From positions 28,447 to 92,446 of the forward strand of contig CBDBHI010000062.1 of NCBI GenBank assembly GCA_965205595.1: a stretch of DNA of 64,000 nucleotides, written 5' to 3'. How positions within the stretch are numbered: position 1 is the first letter of the stretch; each line of letters starts with the position of its first letter. This DNA comes from CATQHP01 sp965205595 (lineage in GTDB: Bacteria; Acidobacteriota; Terriglobia; Bryobacterales; UBA6623). Below the pieces are notes generated by a model. It saw only the letters and a list, made by a program, of their open reading frames with translations, did not search any database and was not told the DNA's origin. Below, piece by piece: positions 35,654-44,454 of this stretch. The position numbers were made by a program, and so were the translations under genes.

Positions 35654-36658
35654 ATGCACTTTATCGGACTCGACGTTCACAAAAAAACCATTGCCTATTG
35701 CGCCAAGACCGCCGCCGGCACAATCGTTGACGAAGGCACGATCCAGGCGCTGCGCCCCGAGCTTGAGGCGTGGGCCGCCGCGCGGCCCGCGCCTTGGAAG
35801 GGCACGCTCGAAGCCACCATGTTCAGCGGCTGGATCTACGACACTCTCAAGCCCCACGCCGTGGATCTGGCCGTCGCTCATCCGGCGTCGCTCGAGGCCA
35901 TCACGCGCGCCAAGAAGAAGAGCGACAAGCTCGACGGCCGCAAACTTTCCGACCTCACCCGCGCCAACCTGGTGCCGCGTGTCTGGATGCCGCCGCGCCA
36001 ACAACGCGAGCTGCGCCGCCTGCTGCGCTTTCGCAACCGCCTCGTCCAACAAGCGGTCTGGAACAAGAACCGCATCGCCACGCTGTTGATGGAACTCGGC
36101 GAACCCTACACCAAATCGAAACTGCACACCAAGAGATATTTCGAGCCCTTCGTCGATCGACTCGAAGCCTGCGAAACCGACCTGCTGCTGCTCGGCGTCA
36201 GCCGTGATCGCGTCGAAGCAACACTCGCAATCGTGCGCAAGATCGAGAACAAGCTGCTCACCCACCCGTCGCTCGCCAAGCGCGTGGAGTTGCTGCGCAC
36301 GATCCCCGGAGTCGGCGCGATTACCGCGCTGACCTGGGCACTCGAAATAGGCGACGTCAAGCGCTTCGGCAAGATCGACGAGGCGGTGAGTTACTGCGGA
36401 CTGTGCTCGCGCCTGAACGAGTCGGCCGGCAAGTCGCGCCGCGGACCGCTGTCGAAACAACGCAACGGACACTTGCAACACGTGCTGATCGAGGCGGCGA
36501 AGTTGGCGCCGCGCTGGAACGACCAACTGGCGCGGCTGCACGCGGACGAAGTCGCGCGCGGCCACCGCAACCAGGCGACGGTGGCGCTAGCGCGCAAGCT
36601 GGTAGCGCTGTTGTTGGCGGTCGAACGCCGTGGCACGGGCTACGAGAAGCGCGAGTAA
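35654..36658 (+). CDS. IS110/IS1111 family transposase, copy 2
   Basis: 334 residues, same sequence as the protein encoded at 1263-2267, with the same AGGAGG ribosome binding site and ATG. It carries the DEDD residues (D7, E53, D91, D94) and the C-terminal serine-containing domain. It lies in the same direction as the interrupted ligase gene and may be transcribed from the polysaccharide operon as well as from its own promoter. Confidence 0.95.
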   Translation: MHFIGLDVHKKTIAYCAKTAAGTIVDEGTIQALRPELEAWAAARPAPWKGTLEATMFSGWIYDTLKPHAVDLAVAHPASLEAITRAKKKSDKLDGRKLSDLTRANLVPRVWMPPRQQRELRRLLRFRNRLVQQAVWNKNRIATLLMELGEPYTKSKLHTKRYFEPFVDRLEACETDLLLLGVSRDRVEATLAIVRKIENKLLTHPSLAKRVELLRTIPGVGAITALTWALEIGDVKRFGKIDEAVSYCGLCSRLNESAGKSRRGPLSKQRNGHLQHVLIEAAKLAPRWNDQLARLHADEVARGHRNQATVALARKLVALLLAVERRGTGYEKRE

Positions 36659-37134
36659 CGAGTTGGAAACGACGATTTCCCGCCGGGCCCCGCACGAAGG
36701 GGACTGCGTGAAAGCCCACGGGTGAGTAGACGCCATGCTGCCTGTTTCGGGGCTGGCGGGATCTAGTTTTTGGGCCTCAACTGAATCTTCCGCGACGGCG
36801 CCCGCGATCACACTTGCGGGCGCCCGAGGTGGCAAATGGATGTCTGGCCGCGTTTTTCGAACGGCGCCAAATGACGCGATTCGGCAAGGTAGTCGTCGTG
36901 GACTGACAAGCAGAAACTCCCCCGCGGGAGAGCGCCGTGTTCGCCCGCGTACAGTCGACGTACGCGCCGCCGCGGAACCTGTCAACCGTTCGCTGCGCCG
37001 CGTCCTACGGACGCGCAGTGGACAGAACCCGCCCCGCCGCGAAAAACCTACCTAATAAGCGGGCGAACCCAGCTTGTGGTCACCCGAAAATGCCTGCCGC
37101 CATTTTTTCCTTGACAAATACCTATCATGGATGT
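36659..37134 (+). ncRNA. Candidate bridge/seekRNA region of IS1111 copy 2
   Basis: Identical to 2268-2743. The candidate target-reading hairpin lies at 36978-37025, with CCTGTC at 36978-36983 and GGACAG at 37020-37025. Confidence 0.5.
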
Positions 37135-38917
37135 CCCCCAACATGGTGTACGGCCTAAGAGATGCACCAGGCGGCAGCTCGTTCGGGCCATTTATTGACC
37201 GTAATCACTACGCGATTCTTGTTGAACTGTGCCTGCCGTGGGCAGTCATACTGGCATTCCGCTCAGTCGAAAAGCGAATTGTCTATTTCGTCTTTTGCGG
37301 ATTGATGGTCGCATCCGTAGTCGTGTGTGGGTCACGGGCCGGTATGGTGATCGTCGCCGCTGAGTTCGTCTGTGTAGTCGCGGCTCGACTCTTGTGGCGG
37401 GAGTCGAACAAAGAACGCACGGAAAAACGAAAACTGCTCACCGCCAGCGTGTTGGGTCCGGCAGCGATAGTCGTCTTGCTCGGCCTTAGCGTGGCTTCAA
37501 GCAATGCTCTCAGACGGTTCTCAAGTGAATACTTAGAACGCGGCATATCGAGAATAGAAGTAGCGAAAGTCACTTGGCGGATGTTTGCCAAACAACCGCT
37601 ACTGGGGTATGGGCTGGGATCGTTCGATGCCGTGTACCCATCGTTCACCGAAAACTACGATGGCTATCGCTGGCACCACGCACACAATGACCCCGCCGAG
37701 TTGGCCATGGAACTCGGCCTAGTGGGCATCGTAGTGCAACTGCTGTTATTTGGTTGGGTTTTCTCGCGGCGTCATAGCCGTGATATCTGGCTCGGCGCTC
37801 TATTGCCTCTCGCCGCGGCATGGGGTCATAGTTGGCTGGAGTTTCCCCTGCGAATGCCTAGCCTCGTGCTTATGGGCATCGCAATCCTCGCTCAAGCGGC
37901 CAGTTCCACTGGTAGCGCAGGGCCAAGACGCGCTCGCGTGTCGCGGAGTTCGCGTATCAAAACAGGGGATGGCAACTAGTGGCCGGAGCACCTGTCGCGG
38001 CGACGCCGACCCAGATGGTAGACCCGATTCATCGTCCCCAAAAGTGGATGATCGAACGTTGGCGCCGGCAGGACCAGTGGGTGCGTTTTGGCATCGTCGC
38101 GCTCGCGATCACTCCATTTGTGCTGGCGTTCACGCGTAGTGGCGGATACCTGTTTTTCGTAGTTGCCGGTGCCGCGATTCTCTTCCTGCCTCAGGAGTTT
38201 GCCCTGGCAACGCTAGTCACGGGCCTGCTTGCGTTGTCGCTTCACGCGGGATTTAACCGTGCGTATGTCGACTACCTTCGATTTGTCATTCTGTTCGGCG
38301 GGAGTGCCGCATTGGTGTGGAAATCTGCCCGTATTCGCATCCGGTTTCCGCCCACCTCCCGCACGTTGTTCTACGGCGGCTTCATCTGCCATATTGCGGT
38401 AGCAATGGGGTCGACGTTCGTTTCCTATGCGCCGCGATTGACATTCGCAAAAGTAATGTTGCTCGTAGCCTGTTGGATGGCCTGCTCGACCGTAGCCGGC
38501 GCGATCGTTGGGCAGCATGGGTCTAATGCAGCCGAGCGCATCAACACTGCTCTAACACTGCTTGTCGGCCCGTTCCTGCTGGCCAACCTTCTTGTCTATC
38601 CATTTTCGGCGGCGCCAGCCACGGGCGCCACCTTTACCACCAGCGGATTCCGCGGACTGACCGGTAATCCCAACAGCCTGGGCATCTGCGCGGCATTGAT
38701 GGCGCCACTTCTCATGGCCCCTTTCGCTCGAAAAAGGCTGACTTGGAATTATATCGACGTGGCAAGGGCTTTGGGATTATTTGGGTTGGTGTTTTTGGTG
38801 TTGGTCTCTCAGTCAAGGGCGTCGGGCCTGGCGCTAGCTACTTCTATAGCTGTCAAGGGCGGAGTAAATTTGGACCACTTCGGCGGAGCAAAAGTAGACC
38901 AGTTGGTGAAGGGGTAG

Positions 38918-39002
38918 CGGTTTTCGTGGGACGGCTGGAACGGAGCCTGCGGTCGCCCTTTAGGGCGGCCCAGGCGTAGTGGAGGCCGTCCCACGAAAAC
39001 CG
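38918..39002. terminator. Palindrome downstream of istB, possible terminator
   Basis: Perfect 18-bp arms, 38918-38935 and 38985-39002 (CGGTTTTCGTGGGACGGC and its complement), with an inner GCCC-TTTA-GGGC hairpin. It lies between istB and the left end of the IS and could stop transcripts entering or leaving the element. There is no long T-run, so termination is a guess. Confidence 0.4.
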
Positions 39003-39019
39003 GGCGAGTGGCCGGTGGG

Positions 39020-39781
39020 TCAGCCCAAAGAGTGAGCCCGCTTCTTCTTGCTCTGGATCAGACGGAAGCTTTCGGCGTTCAGCTCTAGAATATGAACGTG
39101 GTGCGTGAGGCGATCGAGCAGGGCGCCGGTCAGCCGCTCGGAGCCGAAGACCTCGGTCCATTCGTTAAACGGCAGATTCGAGGTGACCAGCGTCGAGCCC
39201 TGTTCGTAGCGCTGGGAAAACACTTCGAACAATAACTCCGCTCCGGTCTTCGATAGCGGCACGTAGCGCAGTTCATCGACGATCAGCAGATCCTGCTTGG
39301 CCAACTGCTTTTGACATCGCAGCAAGCGCCGTTCATCTCGGGCTTCGAGCAGCTCATTGACCAGTGCCGCCGCTGTTGTGAAGCGTGTTCGATAGCCGCG
39401 CTGACAAGCCGCCAGTCCCAACGCCAAGCCGATGTGCGTTTTGCCCGTGCCGGAATTACCCAGTGCCGGCACGTTTTCGCGGCGGTCGATAAACTCACAG
39501 CGCGCCAGTTCCAGCACCAGCTTCTTGTTCAACGCCGGCAAGGACGGGAAGTCGAAAGTGTCCAGACTCTTGGTCACGGGAAACTTCGCGGCCTTGCTGC
39601 GGCGCTCGGTGGCCCGCTGTTCACGGTCGAGCAGTTCCAGCTCGCAGAGTTGTTGCAGGAAGCTCCTCGAATCCAAGCTCTCGGCGGCGCATTGCCGCGC
39701 CAGTTTGTCGTACTCGCGCAGGAAGGTTGGCAGCCGCAACGCTTTCAAATGCGCTTCGAGCAGAAGTTTCGACCTCGCCAT
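39020..39781 (-). CDS. istB: IS21 helper ATPase IstB
   Basis: 253 residues from ATG 39781, which overlaps the TAA of istA (TAATG), the standard IS21 coupling. DnaA/AAA+ ATPase: N-terminal MARSKLLLEAHLKALRLPTF, Walker A GNSGTGKTHIGLALG, Walker B LLIVDELRYVPLSK and sensor VTSNLPFNEW. It normally assists the IstA transposase in target capture. Walker A has N-S where most IstB have P-x. The frame is open far upstream into istA but those residues are not IstB. Confidence 0.93.
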   Translation of the reverse strand: MARSKLLLEAHLKALRLPTFLREYDKLARQCAAESLDSRSFLQQLCELELLDREQRATERRSKAAKFPVTKSLDTFDFPSLPALNKKLVLELARCEFIDRRENVPALGNSGTGKTHIGLALGLAACQRGYRTRFTTAAALVNELLEARDERRLLRCQKQLAKQDLLIVDELRYVPLSKTGAELLFEVFSQRYEQGSTLVTSNLPFNEWTEVFGSERLTGALLDRLTHHVHILELNAESFRLIQSKKKRAHSLG

Positions 39782-41280
39782 TACCCCCCTCCTTGTGCCG
39801 GCAGTGCCAAATAGTCCGCAGCGGAGGTTTGCTCCACCTGGGCTGCCGGCAGGTGCGGATACTTCGTCAAGTCCAAGCGCGGCGGCCGTTGCTCGATGCG
39901 GCACAGCACTAAGTGCCTGACTGCATCCAAGCCAATCGCTCCCAACTCGCAGGCTTGGCGCACCGCCGCGGCAACGTGCTCGAATCGGAAGTCCTCCAGT
40001 CATCGCAATACCCGCACGTACTCGCGCTTGCCTGGCTTTCCCAACCGTGCCTCGAGCAAACGTCTCAAGCACGGGAACTGTTCGGGCAGCTCCCAGCCCG
40101 CCAACGGGGCCGCTTGATCGAGCGCGTTGGTCTTGCGTTCCAGCAGTGCTAGGTAATGCAGCGGATCGAAGATCAACTCTTCGCGTTCGTAACTGCGCCG
40201 GTGGCGCGCGATCTCTTCGCTGCCACAACAGATCACGATTTCATCGACGTAGCCTTTCAGCAACACCTGGCGATGTCCGTAGCGTGTGGGCACCGAGTAG
40301 TCGTTGGCGCGATAGCGCACCAATGACAGCGACGTCACCCGCGTGGTGCGTTTGTCGCAGGCGTCATAGGGCGTGGGCGGCAAGGGCAACAACGCTTGGC
40401 GGTCACGCTTGAAACGTTCCTCAATCGTTTCGGTGTGCCGCCGCAAGCGCCGCTTACGATTGTTGAGGCACTGCGCTTCGAGCTGCTCGTTGAACGCTTC
40501 CCAGCTTGGAAACCTTGGCGCCGGCACCATGAAGTTCCGCCGGGCATAACCGACCAGTCCTTCCACCTTTCCCTTGTCGTTGCCTTTGCCCGGACGCCCC
40601 AAACGATCGGAGAATAAATAGTGCGACTGCAGTTCACTGAACACCCTGGTCCGCTTGCGCCTGCCGTCGCCCAGAATCCTCGCCAGCGCCAAGGTCGTGT
40701 TGTCGTAGAGGATGCTGCGTGGCACGCCGCCGAAGTACCGAAACGCTGCGTTGTGCCCCTCGCAAAACGCTTCCGTCGTCGCGGCCGGGAAAGCTTTTAC
40801 GAAAGCGTCATCGCTAGGCGGCAGATCGACCACCAAGTAGTGCGCCTTGCGCTGTACGCCGTCAATGACCACCAGAGCTTCACCGCAGTCGGCCTGGGCA
40901 TCGCCCGCCGGATGCACCAGCGGCACGAACATCTCTTGCCCGCCGAGCTTCTTGTCGCGAACATAGTCCTTGACGATCGTGTAACCGCCGGTGAAATCGT
41001 ACTCGTCGCGCAAGCGGTCGAAGATGCGTTTTGCGGTGTGGCGTTGTTTCTTCGGACGTTCCTGATCGTCGCTGAGGATCTGATCGACGATTCCGGTGAA
41101 GGGATCCAGCTTCGGCCTCTGCGCTGGTTGGCGCCGCCGATAGCCCGGCGGAGTGGCGTAGCGCAACATCTTGCGCACCGTCCCTCGCGCCAGGCCAAAC
41201 CGTTTGGCGGCCTCGCGCTCACTGAGCCCTTCGACAAAGACACTGCGCCGTACTTGAGCGTATAGCTCCACGCGATACAT
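39781..41280 (-). pseudogene. istA: IS21 transposase IstA with in-frame TGA
   Basis: ATG 41280 (MYRVELYAQVRRSVFVEGLS). Helix-turn-helix (LSEREAAKRFGLARGTVRKM), DDE catalytic core with D in AQADCGEALVV, D in ILYDNTT and E in KGKVEGLVGYARRNF. The frame meets TGA at 40000-40002 after REYVRVLR, but continues in the same frame with LEDFRFEHVAAAVRQACELG to AADYLALPAQGGG and the TAA that overlaps istB, which matches the normal IstA C-terminus. A single base change therefore truncates the last 70-odd residues. Whether the product still works is unknown. Confidence 0.88.
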
Positions 41281-42043
41281 CCCTCTCGTGTCCCACAAAC
41301 ACCACAGGAATGTTCGCTGGACCACTCGGACGGTCTACTTTTACTCCGCCCAAAAGCAGCTTCGATTCGCCGCTCTATGGTCTAGTTTCGCTCCGCCGTT
41401 CTCACTCAATTCTGGCCGGGTATTTATGCGTGTGCATAGTTCTGACCAACCCCTATTCGTACGCTACCCTCGCTGAGAGATGGATCTACAAAGGAGCCGG
41501 TGAAGAAGGCTTACTTGTCAGTCGTTCTGAATTGTGGGTCAAGGCCCAAGAGGATTTTGTTCAGCGGCCACTATTAGGTCACGGCTACGGCGTAACAACG
41601 ACCAGTGAGGCCGAGTTTTCGACTGTTGCCAACTATCTGCTTCTTAAAGTTGAGGTCGGATCCAGTTTCTGGGCTCTACTTACTCAGGTCGGCATTCTAG
41701 GATTTATCCCGCTAGCTGTCGGCCTACTACATCTACTGTTGCGAGCGGCGCTGTTCGCCATCCGGGTCAAAGATCCGCATTTGACCGCAATGTTCGCCGT
41801 CGTGGTAGGACTGTTGGTAAATTCGATTTTTGAGGCCTGGATCGTAGCGCCCGGAGGGGGATTACTATGGGTCTTGGTCGCGCTGTGCGCGGTTCTTGAT
41901 GCTGTTGTAAGCCGAATGCGTCCGGGCCCTGCTCCATTCCCAGGTGCCATAGTTCCGGGTTGACCATTCTGCCGGTGGAGCCGTATATACTGAAGTTTCG
42001 GTTGCCTTTCGATCGGGCGTGACCGCCCAAGGCCACACACTGC

Positions 42044-42117
42044 TGGGAGGTAGTGTAACGGTAACACGACAGTCTCTGGATCTGTTTATCAGGGTTCGAG
42101 TCCCTGCCTCCCAGCCA
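42044..42117 (+). tRNA. tRNA-Gln (anticodon CTG)
   Basis: Acceptor TGGGAGG pairs with CCTCCCA; D arm GTG/CAC with TAACGGTAA loop; anticodon loop CTCTGGA gives CTG; T arm CAGGG-TTCGAGT-CCCTG; discriminator G and encoded CCA (42115-42117). One T-T mismatch closes the anticodon stem (position 31-39). It lies 80 bases after the interrupted ligase gene and just before an IS-like mini-element. Confidence 0.93.
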
Positions 42118-42556
42118 AATAATCCAGCTATCCGTCCGCCACTTGTTTACAATAGACGAGCCTTTCTATTTCAGCGGCTAACGGCTAAGGGCATTCGCTG
42201 TTGTAGCCGGATTAAAATGTCCCCTTTTGCGCCGAATAGAAATGTCCCCTCTGGATCACGTTGGTGGTCGGCCCATTCGCCTAGCAGGCCTATGATGGCG
42301 CCGCCGAGGAACCCATCAAGGGTCCGCGAAGCCAAGCCCTACGGGCTCGCCCTTGACTGCTCCCTCGCCGTCGCTAAGACATCACTCTGCCAGCTAGGCG
42401 AATGGATTCAATCGCTTAGCGCAAAAGGGGACATTTTTACTCGGCTGACGAGGGGGACATTTTTACTCGGCTGACGAGGGGGACATTTCTATTCGGCTAC
42501 GACAGGCTAAGGGCATTCGCTTGTGAATTACCACGCGAAGAGTTAGGCTTAGAGCG
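42118..42556. other. Intergenic region carrying an IS-like mini-element
   Basis: Between tRNA-Gln and a secreted-protein gene. 42199-42504 is a non-coding mini-element, flanked by 16-17 base direct repeats. Nothing else is recognised. Confidence 0.7.
42183..42521. mobile_element. Non-autonomous IS-like mini-element with flanking direct repeats
   Basis: GGCTAAGGGCATTCGCT occurs at 42183-42199 and again at 42505-42521. Between them, imperfect terminal inverted repeats run inward (TGTTGTAGCCGGATTAAAAT at left; complement of right end TGTCGTAGCCGAATAGAAAT), each continuing to TGTCCCC. Extra copies of the GGGGACATTT...CGGC unit lie inside (one at left, two more at right, about 26 bases apart), as in IS21-type multiple end repeats. 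An inner inverted repeat CCATTCGCCTAGC/GCTAGGCGAATGG (42273-42285/42393-42405) suggests a nested insertion. No gene is inside. Confidence 0.7.
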
Positions 42557-43390
42557 GTGCGACTTTCATGTGGAATCGTCGTTTTATTCACATTTTCGAC
42601 CCTACTGTGCGGTCAGAATAAGACCGATCCGCGGCCGGGAACCGGAGCCGGTGCTCCCGGGCGCACGACCGGATCTTCTTCTCGTCCAACCACGACCGCG
42701 GTTCGGCCAGGACGACCAGACTCGCGGGCCGGAGCCGGCGGAGTTGGCGCCGGCGGCAGTGTGATTTTTCCGGGAACCCCCAACCGCTCGGTGAATGCAG
42801 CATCACCAGCGTCGCCGGGGCTGCCAGGGCGTGCCCCCGGCGGGCCGAGGCCAAATGGAGGCGCTGGCGGTAGCGTGATTTCCCCAGGGTTGCCGGGCGG
42901 GCGCTCCCACGGCGATCCGCTCAAGCCGGGTACGCCATCGCGGACAACTCCGAGATCGAGGGCCGACTCGGGCGAGTTGCGAGCAACCTCAGGGGTCCGC
43001 GGTGTGGGAACAACTCTTGGGTCGGGGCTGGTAGCGATCCCTTACCCGGTCGCAATTCCCGTTGTGGTTGATGGCGAGCCGGAGCGCAACGAGCAGCGTG
43101 TCGAGGCCGACCCTGGTCTAGTTGTTCTAGCAGCTCCAATAGTGGTTCTAGGAATGCCGGATGACGACGATCCCGACGCCGCGAAAGTTAATGAGTCCGA
43201 GTTGCGTCTAATTGCCTTATACGGGGGTTTAGTCTACGCTGCGCACGACTACTGGCTAGAGGGCGACGCGTTGCACTACATTACGGCTCGAGACGACGAA
43301 TACGTCGTCTCGATAGCCGAAGTTGACCTCGACGAAAGTGCGCGTCTCAATCGCGAACGCGGTCGCACACTCGTGCTCGAGCTGCGCTAG
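42557..43390 (+). CDS. Secreted Gly/Pro-rich protein of unknown function
   Basis: 277 residues, GTG start. Signal sequence (SCGIVVLFTFSTLLCGQ) followed by about 115 residues of low complexity rich in Gly, Pro, Arg, Ser and Thr, with an internal repeat (GAGGVGAGGSVIFPGTP and GGAGGSVISPGLPGG). The C-terminal 65 residues (RLIALYGGLVYAAHDYWLEG and YVVSIAEVDLDESARLNRER) form a small conserved domain in which a short peptide displays a regular E-V-D-L...N-R-E-R ending, seen in many acidobacterial secreted proteins. No function can be given. Confidence 0.6.
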   Translation: MRLSCGIVVLFTFSTLLCGQNKTDPRPGTGAGAPGRTTGSSSRPTTTAVRPGRPDSRAGAGGVGAGGSVIFPGTPNRSVNAASPASPGLPGRAPGGPRPNGGAGGSVISPGLPGGRSHGDPLKPGTPSRTTPRSRADSGELRATSGVRGVGTTLGSGLVAIPYPVAIPVVVDGEPERNEQRVEADPGLVVLAAPIVVLGMPDDDDPDAAKVNESELRLIALYGGLVYAAHDYWLEGDALHYITARDDEYVVSIAEVDLDESARLNRERGRTLVLELR

Positions 43391-43435
43391 CGCGAGCAAT
43401 TCAGGCGTACGGCGCCATTTACCTGTGAGAGACAA

Positions 43436-44446
43436 ATGAAAGCGGCATTCTACGAGGGCAACCGAACTGTTTCAATCGGCAACTGCGTGCCAGTTGACCC
43501 GCAACTCGGTGAGGTGCGGATCAAAGTTTCCAATTGCGGAATTTGTGGTACCGATTTACATATTTTTCATGGCTCGATGGATCAGCGGGTCGATATGCCC
43601 GCGATCTTGGGCCACGAGATGGCCGGAGAAATTTCAAGTGTCGGCGATGCGGTAGATGGATGGAATGTAGGCGACCCAGTCACCGTGATGCCGCTTGATT
43701 TCGGCGCTGATCCGCCGAAGGGTCACAGTCACATCGCGGACTTTATGAAGTTCATGGGGATCGATACACCCGGCGCATTTCAGAGCTACTGGACAGTCCC
43801 GGCTCGCACGCTGTTTCGTCTGCCCGCCAACCTGTCGCTGGCGCACGGTGCTTTGATCGAACCGCTCGCCGTTGCGTGCCACGACGTTCGTCTGGGGGAC
43901 GTTCGCCCAGGCGAGAACGTAGTCGTGATCGGTGGCGGTCCGATCGGTACCTTGGTGGCGCTTGTGGCCCAACATGCGGGCGGGAATGTTTTGGTCTCGG
44001 AGGTTAATCCGTTTCGCGTCGCGAAGGCGCGGCAACTTGGACTCGACGCGGTCAGCCCCGTCGACGATGATTTATTGCAGACGGTATTGGACCGCACCAA
44101 CGGTCGCGGCGCTGATGTCGTGTTCGAGGTATCAGGCTCAGCGGCGGGAGCTGCCGCCATGACCGAGCTGCTTAGAATTCGAGGGAGGATTGTGGTTGTA
44201 GCGGTATTCGCAACCAAACCGCCGGTCGACCTTTGGAAATTCTTTTGGAAGGAATTGCGTCTCTGTGGCGCCCGCGTTTACGAGGCGGAAGATTACGACG
44301 CGGCGATCGGCCTGGCCGCTTCGGGCGAGTTGCCTTTGGATGGTTTGATTACCGCGACAACGTCTCTCGAGCAGCTACAAGAAGGCTTCGAAACAATGGA
44401 TAGCGGTGGCGAATGTATGAAAATCTTGATTGACGTGCGAGCCTGA
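43436..44446 (+). CDS. Zinc-type alcohol dehydrogenase superfamily (MDR), lacking structural zinc lobe
   Basis: 336 residues. Catalytic zinc region: NCGICGTDLHIFHG (Cys) and GHEMAGEISSVG (His-Glu); Rossmann GGGPIGTLVALVAQHAG; EVNPFRVAKARQLG coenzyme region. The four-cysteine structural zinc loop of most members is absent; instead DFGADPPKGHSHIADFMKFM stands in that place. Resembles sorbitol/threonine dehydrogenase-like enzymes with a shortened lobe. Likely oxidises a polyol or sugar. Neighbours give no pathway. Confidence 0.85.
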   Translation: MKAAFYEGNRTVSIGNCVPVDPQLGEVRIKVSNCGICGTDLHIFHGSMDQRVDMPAILGHEMAGEISSVGDAVDGWNVGDPVTVMPLDFGADPPKGHSHIADFMKFMGIDTPGAFQSYWTVPARTLFRLPANLSLAHGALIEPLAVACHDVRLGDVRPGENVVVIGGGPIGTLVALVAQHAGGNVLVSEVNPFRVAKARQLGLDAVSPVDDDLLQTVLDRTNGRGADVVFEVSGSAAGAAAMTELLRIRGRIVVVAVFATKPPVDLWKFFWKELRLCGARVYEAEDYDAAIGLAASGELPLDGLITATTSLEQLQEGFETMDSGGECMKILIDVRA

Positions 44447-44454
44447 TAGGCCTG

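Larger units (their letters stand above)
35549..37134 (+). mobile_element. IS110 family element, IS1111-like group, copy 2
   Basis: Identical to copy 1 at 1158-2743 over its whole length, including the non-coding parts. It interrupts the first ligase gene at CTGT|CCCCC. Host target TACCTGTCCCCCAAC shares CCTGTCCCCCA with the target of copy 1. Removing the element restores the host reading frame exactly, which argues for recent, precise insertion. Confidence 0.92.
35128..37979 (+). pseudogene. O-antigen ligase/polymerase-like membrane protein 1, split by IS1111 copy 2
   Basis: The GTG at 35128 overlaps the stop of the TPR gene. The 5' part (35128-35548) encodes helices up to LLCFFVAVAGLLQYY; the 3' part (37135-37979) resumes in frame after the IS with SPNMVYGLRDAPGGSSFGPF and IDRNHYAILVEL. 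Joined, 421 residues result, with the Wzy_C core (GSRAGMVIVAAEF, LLGYGLGSFDAVYP, HAHNDPAELAMELGLVGIV). The family polymerises or ligates polysaccharide repeat units at the periplasmic face. As read here the product ends a few codons inside the IS, so the gene is inactive unless the element leaves precisely. Confidence 0.88.
38851..41404 (-). mobile_element. IS21 family element (istA defective, istB)
   Basis: About 2.55 kb, bounded by TGTCAAGGGCGG at the left and the inverted CCGCCGTTCTCA at the right. Each end has two subterminal repeats of the type GGCGGAG-AAA-TAGACCA, as in IS21. It carries istA and istB on the minus strand. No target duplication (4-8 bases expected) is visible, yet the host frame is continuous across it. 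A palindrome (38918-39002) lies downstream of istB. Confidence 0.85.
37979..41963 (+). pseudogene. O-antigen ligase/polymerase-like membrane protein 2, split by IS21
   Basis: GTG at 37979 overlaps the last base of the preceding stop. The 5' part (37979-38850) has about nine helices and ends ...SRASGLALATSIA; the 3' part (41405-41963) continues SILAGYLCVCIVLTNPYS and contains RPLLGHGYGVTTTSEAE and the last helices. Both parts are in frame across the element when it is removed, giving about 476 residues. Contains the Wzy/WaaL-like core (LTGNPNSLGICAALMAPLL). Two consecutive, unrelated ligase/polymerase genes are thus both disrupted. Confidence 0.85.
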
